64,000 bases of DNA, taken from Enoplolaimus lenunculus (lineage: Eukaryota > Nematoda > Enoplea > Enoplida > Thoracostomopsidae). The stretch spans positions 62,001 to 126,000 of the forward strand of contig JASANG010003915.1 in the NCBI GenBank assembly GCA_030248215.1. The letters run 5' to 3'. Position 1 is the stretch's first letter. The number at the start of each line of letters is the position of its first letter. A model generated the notes under the pieces. It searched no databases, had not been told where the DNA came from, and was given only the letters and a program-made list of their open reading frames with translations. Below, one piece after another: positions 20,689-31,595 of the stretch. Both the position numbers and the translations under genes were made by a program.

Positions 20689-21784
20689 ATTTTAAAATTA
20701 TATAAAAATCGCTACCATATTTCATACTTAAAATATGTAATACTTATTTCGCCGTTATCAGCGTTTGTATTACGCTGACCAGTATAATCAATCTTGCTGC
20801 TGATATGAGGAATACTCCAAATGACCGTGTAGCACCTTTAATGCTCACTCTTGCTAGCGACTGTGAAATGTTTTTGAAATTTTTGTTAGTCTTACTGCAC
20901 GTAGTGCTAAATAATTTTCAAAATACCTTTATACAACAGTCAGTAAAATTTAAGTTTTCAAAATGCGTTTTTCAAACGGAGTTTATTTTAAATTTTGTTC
21001 GAGCTCATCAAATCAAAATGTACTCATCGTATAACAGTGTTCGATACGATATAAGTCGACACTATTGTACAGTTTAAAATGTTTGGAGGCGACTTAGAGA
21101 CAGCTTAACTGCGATTACTTCAAGCACACAGTTGATATTTTGAGAAAATTTCAACACAAACGGTCGACATCCCTTAAATCACAACCAGGGTACAACGAGA
21201 ATTTTAAAATACCGGAACCGGAAAGTTAAAACAATACCGGAACCGGAGCCGAAAAATCAAAAATATTACTCACCAAAAAATTCATTTTTAAGCGCTATTT
21301 TAGCGCTTTTAATGCTGTAAACGCACCATTTAGAATGCCAAAATCCTGAAACAAATGCAGTAGGTGGAAACATATGATAAATTATGGAGTATGACACAAA
21401 TTGAAAATGTTGGCAGTACACGCTCGGACAATTTTAGATAAATAAGTTAGAGTGGTTCACAACAGATATGATTTAAATTAAAAAAACTGTTTACGGTTTG
21501 AAAAAATCACTGAAACAGCCACTCAAATTTATATTTGAAGATATATTCAATTTTTATGACACTTACACTCGCGTCAAAGTATCGCTGGTAGTTAGATTGT
21601 GAAGTAGAAACGTTGAGGTTGTTGTGTTAATCGATAACTAAAAGGATTGCACTCTTGTTACAATTTGCCCACTACCTGGAGTAGATAAAGGAATAATTTA
21701 CAGAAAGTGCACAGGTTGGAATGTATACGACATGAGTCTAGGACTAAACAAATGCCAATATTCAAATAAACACCTTGATCCGAA
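20689..21784. other. No gene; left end of a CAGGGT-type element at 21186
   Basis: CAGGGTACAACGAGAA and repeated ACCGGAACCGG words at 21186-21260 match the CAGGGT family, but no right end is clear. The remainder is unassigned. Confidence 0.45.
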
Positions 21785-22896
21785 CTACACAAGCGTCAGA
21801 ATGAGCATAGTCCTAAGCATAAGCCTAAGCATAAGTCTAAGTCAACTATAAATTAGTCGAAAGCTTATTGAGCGAAGCGAAACTCCGACCGAAGCTCGGC
21901 GTTTCGCGAAGCGTTTTATGTTTTGTACTTGGGGGTCGAAAGGTGGATGTCCGTCCGTCCGTCTGTCCGTCTGTCCGTCTGTCCGTCTGTCCGTCCGAAA
22001 AGAATCTCAGGAACGGCTGAACTGATTTTGACAAACTTTTTTTGTTTGAAAGCCAATAATTCTGAGGTGTTAACCTCGCATTGGGGTTTTAAAATTTGGA
22101 GCCGTTTATTAGCTACAGGCTAATTTGCATAATTAATTAAGCCTAAATTAGTGCTTTCCACAATATTTCACTAATTATTACAGTTAGAAGCAATCTAATT
22201 TTAGCATTAAAGGGTTTATGGGTGCGAGGAATCTGCGTAGACTGTTTAGAAACCTCCAAAACCGATAGTTGAGTAGTTAGCTAATGGATAATTTGCATAT
22301 TAGCAAGGTTATAAGCCTAAATTAGGACTTTTTACAATATTTCACTAATTATTAAGGTTAAAAGCAATATAATTTCAGCACTAAAGGGTTTTTAGGTGCA
22401 AGGAATTTGAATAAAAAGTTTATAAACATCCAAAACCGATAATTGAATAGTTAGCTAATAACTAATTTGCATAATAGCTTAATTGACAAGACAAAACTAG
22501 GACTTTTTAAATTACTTCAATAATTTTTAGGGTTCACTGAAGGTTTTGGGTGCGAGGAATCTGAATAAATTGTTTACAAACCTCCAAAACCGATAATTGA
22601 ATAGTTAGCTAATAGTTAATTTGCATATTAGGTTAATTGACAAGCAAAATTAGGATTTTTTAAATTATTCCAAAAATTATAGGGTGGCTGAAGGGTTTTT
22701 GGGTGCGAGAAATCTGACGAAATTGCTTACAAACCTCCAAAACCGATAAATGAATGTTAGCTAATAACTAATTTGCATATTACCTTAATTGCTTACGTGT
22801 GTTCGAGCTTCGCTCAATAAATGTAGTCCCACTACGACTGGTGCTTACTCTATTGCAGACCCAAAGAAAAACGTTCTTCCCTATCATATTTATGGG
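21785..22896. mobile_element. GGCC hAT-like MITE split by a TTATTGAGCGAAGC element
   Basis: The left part (21790-21864) has AAGCATAAGCCT words and ends TTAGTCGAAAGC; the right part (22821-22896) resumes with TACTCTATTGCAGACCC and AAAAACGTTC. Everything between is a younger insertion. Confidence 0.7.
21865..22820. mobile_element. Element with TTATTGAGCGAAGC termini and internal tandem repeats
   Basis: Perfect 14-bp inverted termini: TTATTGAGCGAAGC at 21865 and GCTTCGCTCAATAA ending 22820. Near the left is a TCCGTCTG array (21950-22000). From 22140 to 22790 a unit of about 150-175 bp repeats four times, each with ACCTCCAAAACCGATA or a close form. A diverged relative lies at 59430-60040 inside an EXTL3 intron. 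Confidence 0.8.
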
Positions 22897-23056
22897 CCAA
22901 AGTTTTGAAGGAATACTTTTTATGCTACCAGATCAAAAATGTTTATAGAACTGCTAGACAGTAATTAAAATGAGATTTTGATTCATAAATCAGTCTAACT
23001 ATATACTTGTGCTTGTATATTAATTCCAGCACAATTTCACCGCAATAACCTTTTCC

Positions 23057-23362
23057 GGCTAAAGCCCTATTGACACGCGGAAGGTTTTGCAGCAAAATCG
23101 TGCACGTGCAACTTGCACGCGCAAGTTTGGTCGCAAAGCAGCTCTGAAGTTGTTGCATCTGCAAATTATTCACTGGAATTAATGCTGTGTATTTTAATTC
23201 GCACTTGTGAACGCATTTGCAAGTCGTTTAAATTTGTAGCACCTGCAGTTTGATTGGTCAATCGAAATGTTTTTTGGAAAATACTTGCAGATGCAAATAT
23301 TTCGTTTAAGTTGCAACTGTGGGTTCTCGCTGCAAAAACTTGTACGTGTGAATGGGAGCTTA
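23057..23362. mobile_element. AAGCCCTATTCACACGTGC-type MITE, copy 5
   Basis: Left AAAGCCCTATTGACACGCGG, right GTACGTGTGAATGGGAGCTT; about 305 bp. Confidence 0.8.
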
Positions 23363-24140
23363 ACGCATCGTAGTTTAATTATTGACATAATCGTTTAAAA
23401 TTAGTGCACGTATGCAGGGTACAACATTACAATCAGAAGGTGGTATCATTCGACCCTGTCAATTTCTCGCCGTCCGTCAATGTCCGTTGCCGTCCGTCGC
23501 CTTATGCCGTCCGTCAATATCCCTCTGCTCGCGTACGATACCACACGGTAACAGGCAGCGTCGGGCGGCACCGTGCAAGTATAGCGCCAACTTATGTTGC
23601 CTTTACTGACATGTGCGATAAGCTGGCTAAAAATCAGCTGAGATGGCATAAGTTATCACATTCCACGGATGGCAGTTCAATTTTCAAATGAACCAGGCCA
23701 AGGCCTTAAATGTTGAACTGATCTGATTTTGAAGCGTTTCAAAACGTGGCACCAAAACTCAACCGGTCCAGAATCGAATAAAACGTTGAATTCAGCGTCC
23801 ACGTGTACCAAATATGGTTCAGTGATATTTTCATGGAATCGCTCGAGAAACAACACAAGCAACAAGTTCAGTAGTAGTTTTTGTTATTGTTTTGTTTTAA
23901 AGTTTACGATTGAAATTTTCGAATCAAATTTCAACTAACCAGCCAGCAAGCTTTTCATGCTTATATTTCAGTAAACAAATGTCGGCACTAAACATCCACA
24001 TAGTGAAATTTGCGTATCAGGACATTTATTAGTAGTTGAAACTTTCACTGGGACATGACGCAATTAAAACCACAAGCTTCATATTAATACGGTCAAGAAT
24101 AGACTAATTGTTTCGACAAGGGTGTACTGTTTAAAAAATG
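23363..24140. other. No gene recognised
   Basis: CCGTCCGTC words near 23470-23510 give a short low-order repeat. Open stretches here are short, overlap on several frames and lack splice context. Confidence 0.45.
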
Positions 24141-24479
24141 TGACCCATGTAGGGGCGGAACGTTTTCCTGTGGGACTAAAAAGAGTAAGCTTAAGCTTTA
24201 CACCAATTTTTTGCTTGGCTTAGGCTTTAGGCTTAGGCTTAGGCTTAGGAATATGCTCATTCTTACGCTAAAGCTTAGGCTTAGGAATATGCTCATTCTT
24301 ATGCTTAGGCTTAGGCTTAGGAATATGCTCATTCTTACGCTTAGGCTTAGGCTTAGGAATATGCTCATTCTTATGCTTAGGCTTAGGCTTAGGAATATGC
24401 TCATTCTTACGCTTAGACTTAGGCTAAGGATAACGAATATGTTTACAATACTGTTCCGTCCCTGTTCTTTACATTGGCC
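24141..24479. mobile_element. GGCC hAT-like MITE with a 36-bp higher-order TTAGGC repeat
   Basis: Left CCCATGTAGGGGCGG, right TTCTTTACATTGGCC. GGAATATGCTCATTCTTA recurs at 24248, 24284, 24320, 24356 and 24392, exactly 36 bp apart, with TTAGGC hexamers between. Subfamily expansion inside one element. Confidence 0.85.
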
Positions 24480-24518
24480 AAAAGCGTTCGTGGCATACTC
24501 GTCAAATACGTAAACTTT

Positions 24519-24811
24519 CTAATTAAGAAAAATTACATCATATGACTTGGTCTCGGGGCCCATGAAACAGACCGCTGGTTCGATATTGTAAGATTTAGAT
24601 ACGTAATTTAGAACCGTAATTCCTTTCAATTTTCATAAATACTCTGGTCTCATGGTGTAGTACGGATTTTCAACAGTGAGGTTATGTTGTGCTAAAATTT
24701 CGAAGAGAGTTGCTTGAGTTCTTAAATCGCAATCATTTGCACCGATACGGATGTAAAAAATTTTGTAGTCCGCTGTACTAACAAGCGAGTCTGTTGGTAA
24801 TATCTAGAATC
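24519..24811 (-). pseudogene. Coding remnant of unknown family with one in-frame TGA
   Basis: The minus frame reads protein-like sequence (DYKIFYIRIGANDCDLRTQA, then LFEILAQHNLTVENPYYTM), hits one TGA, and continues in the same frame for about 37 residues (GITVLNYVSKSYNI, CFMGPETKSYDV) to a TAG. A plausible acceptor (CCAACAG) lies at its start. Composition is unlike the surrounding repeats. It is probably an exon of a host gene that has decayed; an intron across the TGA is the alternative. Family not recognised. Confidence 0.35.
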
Positions 24812-25002
24812 TTGAACAGGAGACGTTTCTGCTGCTATATTTCAAGAAATCCGTTAATTACTGGCGTGAAACGACTGCTAGGCCAGGCCCGGGTCTAGAG
24901 CGGTGGACCCGCGCCAGACTCGGGCCCTTGAATTCCGGGGCTGGTTCCAACCCTTTGCTTGTATCTATGCATGGAAATCTGAAGAAGCCAAGCAGCCCTT
25001 AC

Positions 25003-25162
25003 TTAGCTCCGAGACCATTCACTTGAGAACAATAAAGTCCCGTTCAGTTTAATGTGAGTGTTGAAATCTTCGAACTCAACATAAGCACTATTTGAATGGA
25101 TACCTTGCGACCAAATAATTGGACCCAATTTAGTACTAAATTCGAAAGCAGCGTTGCCCTTG
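25003..25162 (-). pseudogene. Short coding-like remnant, possibly of the same gene
   Basis: The minus frame gives KLGPIIWSQGIHSNSAYVEF and HIKLNGTLLFSSEW before a stop. It is cut at its 5' side by the CACTG palindromic element at 25163. Orientation matches the 24519-24811 remnant. Function unknown. Confidence 0.3.
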
Positions 25163-25414
25163 CACTGTAAATTCCAGTGAGTTGGTTTTGACTCAGAATG
25201 AGTCGAATCAGTCAATCTGAGTTCAGACTATCCGAACTCAAAAATCTGAGTTGATTCAACTTGTTCTGAGTTAATTAACCAACTCACCCGGAGTCACTCA
25301 ACTCAGAAGTAAGACACGAGTCAACTCAAAGTAGGTTAATCTTCCGTGTTCTTAACTAAGAAATGAATAACTCGCCGTCTGAGTTGATTATTCAACTCAT
25401 TGGAATTTACAGTA
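25163..25414. mobile_element. Palindromic CACTGTAAATT element, copy 1
   Basis: Starts CACTGTAAATTCCAGTGAGT and ends ACTCATTGGAATTTACAGT. Arms pair along most of its length, built from GAGTTGATT words. Sister copies at 28043 and 55613 have TA on both sides. Confidence 0.8.
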
Positions 25415-25831
25415 TGTTCGTTATAGCTGGAAACTTTTGCTACGTTACCGATTAAGCATATACTAAGGGCCCGAGCAGCCACCCCCATGCCCCCATTTGA
25501 GGGGGGCCACCCCTAAAGGGACCCCACCCTAATCGGTTGAAACAAAACCTGCTTAAGGTGTAAAATCCGTCTGGCTTCTCACTCGCTTCGCTCGCGATTC
25601 GGGGTGCCCTCACCCTTTTGAGGCAGCCCCCAGTCTTGCTTGCTCCCGCATTGGATATACTCAAAAACGTCATCGAAAACATGCATATAAGCGGCTTTAA
25701 ACAAAAAAACATTTTCATCATAACTGGATGCAAACTATAGTTAAAAAAGCTTTCGTTACGTTTAAAACAAACTAAAACTTTATAAAAACACGTGGGTGAA
25801 CTCGATCGTCAGTCGCAGTGAAAAAGTACTC
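25415..25831. other. GC-rich patch (25465-25660) of unknown nature
   Basis: Contains GGGGGGCCACCCC and CACTCGCTTCGCTCGCG, much richer in G+C than its surroundings. No coding support. Confidence 0.4.
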
Positions 25832-26003
25832 GGCCCACGTATAGAACAGGGCCGGACCAGTAGTATAAGCATATTCCTAAGCCTAAGCCTAAGCGTATGG
25901 ATTAGCCTATTCCTAAGCCTAAGCCTAAGCAAAAAAATTAGCCTAAAGCTTAAACGCTCAATTATAGCCCCACCGGAAACCGATCCGGCCCTGTTCTATA
26001 TAA
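25832..26003. mobile_element. GGCC hAT-like MITE (CGTATAGAACAGGGCCGG subfamily)
   Basis: Left GGCCCACGTATAGAACAGG, right CCGGCCCTGTTCTATA; two short AAGCCT runs inside. Confidence 0.75.
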
Positions 26004-26775
26004 ACTGATTCTATTATAACCCCTATATATAAAGAGCAATTTGTTTCGTTTGAACTTCCGGCAGAAATAGGAAGGTGCAGGTTATATATTGTTAAGTCTC
26101 GCAGCCATGGGTCAAGTACTCAATAAAAGCGTTGATTGTTCGATGAAACTACACCAAATTTACAGTCAAATTAATATTTGAACCAAAAAACTTTCAAAGT
26201 TCCATTTACTGCAGACAAGCAAAAGTTAAAATTGTGACTCAATTTTTGCTGTTGAATTCAGCAAAATTTCTGGACGTCGGGTGTCGATTACAGTGAAAAT
26301 AGTTCGCAACCGAGAAACCAAACACAATTTTAGTACTTTTTTATTTAATATATTTCATTTGGTTTTTGATTTTTGTTGAAGACAAATTTGCCGGGATGAG
26401 CGAACCCTGTATTAATCAGCCAGTTAATTCTTTAAACTTTTGTCGACATCAAAATTGAAAATGTCACACGTGTATTATCATTGAGTCGATGCATTGTTGA
26501 TATTTGTTGAAAATAAATTGAAAATTCTAAGCTCTGTTGTAGCGTAGGTACAAAAGCCGGATTTTGTGACAAGTTTGACGTACACAGCGAACAAACATTA
26601 TAGTGCATACTGCTCTCTCTCTCTCGCCGCGTATTTTAGTAAAAATATACTAGAAATGGCAGTAACCCTTTTATTCACAGCAGTAAATTTTTGTATTTAG
26701 TATTATCTGGGGCGGACGCAAGGTAAATTGACTGGGTAATTCTAAGTTTTGTTTACGTGAAAATGTTTGACAGAG
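26004..26775. other. No feature beyond a short CT microsatellite near 26613
   Basis: AT-rich; CTCTCTCTCTCTC run only. Confidence 0.45.
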
Positions 26776-27110
26776 CCAATGTATAGAACGTGCGCACCCG
26801 TATCGAAACTCATCTTACTAGTGGACGGCAAAAACTTTTCAAGACGGGCATTCAAAGGTTTTCAATGACTTACAAGCAAGATTAATAATCTAGGTGGGCC
26901 AAAATTTTGCCATGGGGGCTGAGCCCCCTGCCCCCCTAGGCTACGGGTCCGAGAACGTGACAGTAATATAAACCTATTCCTAAGACCACGACTAAGCCAA
27001 AGCTTTAAAGTGTAGCAATAACTTTCCACCTGGAGCCTAAACCTAATCTTAAGCCTTCGCAAAAAATAGTGTAAAGCTTAAGTTTACTCTACCAGTCTGA
27101 CAGCAACGGT
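26776..27110. mobile_element. GGCC hAT-like MITE, interrupted
   Basis: GCCAATGTATAGAACGTG at the left, resuming after the insert with AGTAATATAAACCTATTCC and decayed AAGCCT words. The right end is eroded. Confidence 0.6.
26793..26951. mobile_element. GGCCCGTAGCC-type element nested in a GGCC MITE, exact TSD
   Basis: AGAACGTG flanks it exactly (26785-26792 and 26952-26959). Termini CGCACCCGTATCG and GGCTACGGGTCCG. Confidence 0.85.
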
Positions 27111-27315
27111 CGAGCGGATGCTTTAAGGCATCGTTGTGCTAACGTGGATCCCAACATGTGAACTTCGGGTAAAATTTTGCAAGACTCATCCCTGGTATTG
27201 GTTTACGAAACAGGAAAATTCGAGAAAAAATTTTGCGGCTAAAACCTCGTAAGTCCTTATAGAATTGTAGCGATGAAATTAAGTGTTGTGCAATTATCAC
27301 TTTTTATACTGGCTC

Positions 27316-27344
27316 ATGCAATCTGCAAGTTGCAGATTGCATGA
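27316..27344. other. Near-perfect 14-bp-arm hairpin
   Basis: CATGCAATCTGCAA followed by one base and its exact reverse complement. Isolated from any recognised element. Confidence 0.6.
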
Positions 27345-27479
27345 GCAGCATCCGATATCAATCGATTTATTGTTGATGAACAGAATTGCTCCGTTGTAAA
27401 CAGAACAGACAAAGCTGTAAAATAATAATACGTTTTCTGGCCAATGACAATGCAAATTTTAGATATTAACATTGTTGAG

Positions 27480-27870
27480 TCCGTATCCCTAAAAGATCCC
27501 GTAAGCTGATAGAGCGCCTAAACCCTAATTAGAATCCATAAATGTCAACTGTCTCTAATTGTAGTGTATAAATAACTCCTGGCCCAAATAAAGTTGAGTT
27601 CGGAACTTTAAAGTGTAATTAAGTTTTGACGGTACATTCCTAAATATAACCTTGCATTGTCGCTCAAGCTATTGTCGCAACACAAATAAACGTTTAATTC
27701 AACGGATAGTTGCAATACTGAATATATATCAGTAACGAAGGGCGACGGGGTCCGGGTTAAAAAGAAATATCAATCTGTAACCACATAACAGGCGAGAGTT
27801 ACCTGTCGAGAGGTCGAATAAATATCAATCTTCCCCTCTTATCGGGTAACAACAGTAAACGATATTGAGA
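27480..27870 (+). repeat. GACCCGAATAAG dispersed repeat, longest copy
   Basis: Runs from GTCCGTATCCCTAAAAG to CCCTCTTATCGGGTAAC. Has a TATAAATAACTCC word and AATAAAG/AATAAACG downstream. Reverse copy at 32085-32482, partial copies at 31037, 33788, 45468 and 3590. It might be a solo LTR or a short interspersed element; termini do not settle it. Confidence 0.55.
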
Positions 27871-28042
27871 TATCAGCCCAACTAGAACACTATACAATGA
27901 TAGAGTAAGTGCTACAATTGCCATCTGTACCCTGAGTCTAACTGTGAAAAGGTACAAAGATGAAACAGTGTAACCCTTAAGCTGTGCCTAAAATTTTTTA
28001 AAATTTCAACCAAATCAGCAAAAATGTAACGCATCGAGAGTA

Positions 28043-28272
28043 CATTGTAAATTCCAATGTGTTGATTAATCAATTGAGCTAGGGAGTTGGTTACATCTGA
28101 ATTAATATCTGTAAACATTAACTCACTCTAAGTTGAGTTGATTCTGGGTGAGTTGATTAATTAACTCAGAATGAATTGAATCAATTCAAAATTCTGAGGT
28201 CTGATAGTCCTAACTCTGGCTGAGTGATTCAACTCATTCTGAGTCAAAATCAACTCACTGAAATTTACAGTG
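28043..28272. mobile_element. Palindromic CACTGTAAATT element, copy 2
   Basis: CATTGTAAATTCC to GAAATTTACAGTG, with TA outside both ends. Confidence 0.8.
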
Positions 28273-28454
28273 TAGAAAAAGTCAGAGCCGATAAACTCGT
28301 CAAAGTTGTTACTTGAAAGGTTAGGAGGCTCAGGCTTAAACTTTAGTATTAAACTCCTGTTTTAGCTTATAATAATTTGGTTTTAGGCTTAGGTTTCGGC
28401 TTATGCCTAGTGGGTAGACCTTGTTTGAATGGAACTATTAGTGGTTTGATATAT

Positions 28455-28585
28455 ATCCAGATTTGGATTCAAAAATTTCTAACGGGGTTGAGCTGGCAAA
28501 TTTTATGAAACCCAAAAATCGTAAGGTAGGGACCTTATCATTGGTTCACAAAAAATTCTGCCGGGTGAGGGCGTAGCTTTGAGAG
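28455..28585. repeat. Low-copy dispersed repeat, copy 1
   Basis: AAAAATTTCTAACGGGG and AAATCGTAAGGTAGGGACC match 38190-38315 with moderate divergence. Ends undefined. Confidence 0.5.
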
Positions 28586-29280
28586 ATCAAATAATTTGAG
28601 TCATGGTTGCATGAGCAATCTATAGGCCATCGTCTTACGTTTATAAACTTTAAAAAAATTAGAAAATTATTGAAAAAACAAAAAATTCATTAACTTAACT
28701 TTCATTTCTTTGCTGTTAATGTAATACATCCAAACACAGTTTATGCGCACGCTGAACTACTGAAGTCATGCGCACAAACAAACTGCATACGTAATGCTCG
28801 GTATTGCAATTAAACAAAAACAATAATAGAATTTATTGCAGCGACAAATTTAACAACTGGTGCATGCATTTTACACGTTTCAACGTTAATGTAGGGATGC
28901 CGTTAGGTCCGTGCACTTGAAAATAGAAACTCCTTTCTAAAGTTTGGCCGAAAAACGGCGGAATTTTCCGCTCTGGGTCGCAACAGCTGCATTTTTATAT
29001 ATTTTCGAGACAAGGTTGAGAACGTCTGCTCTGTGGTCGCAAGAATGTGGCCACAGACTGGGGCGATTCTGAGGCGTCCAATTTAGCGGTTTAGAATATT
29101 TTAGACCAAAGGTGTATATGCGGGTGTGTATTCGAGCTTGCGGTTACCTAGGTCAACTGGGTAAATAACCTCCCAAGCCAACCCGGAATTTTAGTACTTT
29201 ATACTTCCGTGTTCTGTGCTTAACCGTTACCTCTTTATTTGTCGTTCGTTGTTATTGTTGTGTTGCTTGTGTTCGTGACT
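28586..29280. other. No gene recognised
   Basis: AT-rich to 28900, then more balanced composition. No supported exon. Confidence 0.45.
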
Positions 29281-29373
29281 GTTTCTTTTGAAATTTCCGG
29301 CATATGCAAATCAACAGCCGGTTTTTAAAATAAGCTTCGGTCTATGCGAATTTCTGTTAGCCAATATTTTGGG

Positions 29374-29416
29374 TATAAAAGCCGGTGTTGTCTTAAGAAT
29401 TCAGGCATTCAGTCTG
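29374..29416 (+). promoter_or_regulatory. Possible core promoter (TATA plus initiator)
   Basis: TATAAAAG at 29374 is followed 29 and 37 bp later by TTCAG and TCAGTC initiator-like words. It precedes a stretch with higher G+C to about 30100 that has no recognised coding content. It could serve a non-coding transcript or an old element. Confidence 0.3.
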
Positions 29417-30145
29417 TTTTGGATTGCCAGTATGACATTTAAACTTTTGCTGATGCGTACTAAACGATATTTTATTGTTTTTTGTGTTTGACTGTTTTCA
29501 GCCGCTGGAGCGAACGGCTTCGAGCGCAAAAGTCGGCTACGGAACATTTCGTCTTGGTTTACACGTTTTTGTGTTATCACTGTCCGGACCAGGGAGGGTT
29601 TCTTTTTCTTTTTCTTGTTTGGATCCATTTGATTTTCGCCAAGCACGCATGGAAATTTCCGCAGTCCTAGAAATGGACGGTGCGGGTCCCCCGTTTTCTT
29701 TCTCGATTTTTGTCCGATACCTTTTTACCAACAATTTGGTTTTACCCTCACTTCGAATTTTTCCTGCCCAACGGATAGTAGGTGTAATTGCCCGCCACGG
29801 TGGTCAGAAGTTTTAACCAGAGGCAGGAAAGCGCGCGGATATGAGTCTCCTAGCACCGAAACTTGCGGCCAACCAATCCAGTTGTTGGTCGGCTGGACGG
29901 CTAATATCCAATTAGACGTCGATTTGATTGTTTCATTAAAGCAATCCACAGGTCTGGTGGTGACACGTGAGCGTTGTGAAGGCAAGTGTACTCTAGGTCA
30001 GGGAACGAACTTCGATCACGAACACGGATGAGCCAGCGCAGCTCAGCTGACTCTGCAAGGTACTATCGCACTACCATAAGCTTGGAATCGCCAAGGATAG
30101 GTGGCTTAGGCTCAAGAGCCGGCTCTCAACCTTATAGTTAGATGC
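29417..30145. other. Higher-GC unassigned segment
   Basis: Open stretches exist in several frames but none looks protein-like. A splice-like TTTTCAG at 29503 is isolated. The ends do not match any other repeat in the window. Confidence 0.35.
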
Positions 30146-31036
30146 GTGTACAGTGGCAATTATAGAAATATTTCAATTTATAAAATTGCTGGAAAAAACA
30201 AGAAAATGACATATTTCAGTGTTTATAATAAACCCGCAACGATCATGTGGCATAAACATTTCTCTCTGTTTCGCTTGTCACTGAATTTTCAATCAGCTTT
30301 ATATTCTGTCGGAATGATATTCTTGCTACGCCCCTGTTCGACGTCATAAATTTGCTGTTAGGTCTGTACAAGAGTAGGTTTAGGTTCTAGATTACATTTA
30401 TTGCTTAGGTTTAGGGTTAGGCATAGAAACACACTTTTGCAACGCTTAGGCTTAGGCTTAGAAATACGCTTAATCTACTGTGACGCCCCTAAAAGTAAAA
30501 TTGGTCAGCTAAAGTTTAATTTTAAACTTATTTAGCGGTACTAAACCAACTTTCTAGATTAACTATACTAATTAGAAGTGTACGCTTAAAAGGTAGAATC
30601 AACATGTGACAAAACGTGACCCGACTGCCCCAGTTATAACGTGAACCCCGCATTAGACTTAGGCTAAGGAATATGCTTATAATGCTGTTCCGCCCCTGTT
30701 CTTTACATTGGCCGTTTACTTTAACCTAAAATACATTCAGACTAAAATCTTAAATAGCACCACTCTAACAGATTCGTGTTGTAAGGCTGGTCGTATTTTA
30801 TATTCTGATACTTTGATTATACCCTTCATTTAGTGCGGGGTTCCCGTTATAGCTGGACAGTCCGGAGCACGTTTTATCCCTATTACAATAGTGAGTATTA
30901 TCCGGTTACTTGAACGTTAATGCGCTGTCAAATTTAAAATGATTTGAATTCCGGAATTTCAATACAGACAGTCACCGGTTTACTGCAATATCAAATGATA
31001 TTCAACATACCGACTGCAAATAGGTGTAACATGTTT
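30146..31036. other. Gene-poor; two truncated GGCC elements (30361-30507, 30657-30713)
   Basis: The first has TAGGTCTGTACAAGAGTAGG and CGCCCCTAAAAGTAAAATTGG with a TTAGGC run; the second is only a right end (CTGTTCTTTACATTGGCC). Confidence 0.5.
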
Positions 31037-31276
31037 TCAAGAGTACTGTAGCGACCCGAATAAAAGGGGGACTGATATTTATTTGGCCTCTCCAGAGGGT
31101 AGCCCCTTGTTTTATCCGGTTACGAACTGTTATTAATTTTCAACCAGCCCTCCATCACCCTTCGTTACTGATATGTAGTCCCGGTAATTTTTCCAAATTC
31201 CGGTTCCGGTGAATTGCAATTCCGGTTGCACCTTTGTTCGCGTTGATCAAAATTTGTGATGTTTTAATTATTCCAG

Positions 31277-31595
31277 TGATAGAGTGGCAAAAACTGATTT
31301 GTACGGTGTGTTGGGACGAATATTTAACACCGAAACAGATCCAAATACGGCGAAATTATTGGTGAGTTTATAATTTAAACAATCTGATATTTTTACAAAA
31401 TATTTAAATTTTAGTTAGGCATATGACATACCTACGTTTTCGACTGTAATTTCGAAAATCGTGACTCAGCTGGGTAATAAATCTTGGTTTCAAAACCATG
31501 TGCAGCATACTTCTAAGCAAATGGATGTATACAGAAGGCAAGTAATTTATAGTTCTTTAAAACAGAAATACGACCAAAATAACGCTAAAGTTTAA
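31277..31595 (+). CDS. Two-exon 3' end of an unknown gene (copy 1 of an inverted duplication)
   Basis: Exon a 31277-31361 (acceptor TTATTCCAG, donor GTGAGT) encodes DRVAKTDLYGVLGRIFNTET and more. Exon b 31419-31595 follows an AG at 31417-31418 and is an intact 58-codon frame (STVISKIVTQLGNKSWFQNH, QMDVYRRQVIYSSLKQKYDQ) ending TAA. Phases agree. Exon b is repeated in inverted orientation at 49878-50054. No upstream exons or family recognised; it may be a duplicated gene tail rather than a live gene. Confidence 0.4.
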
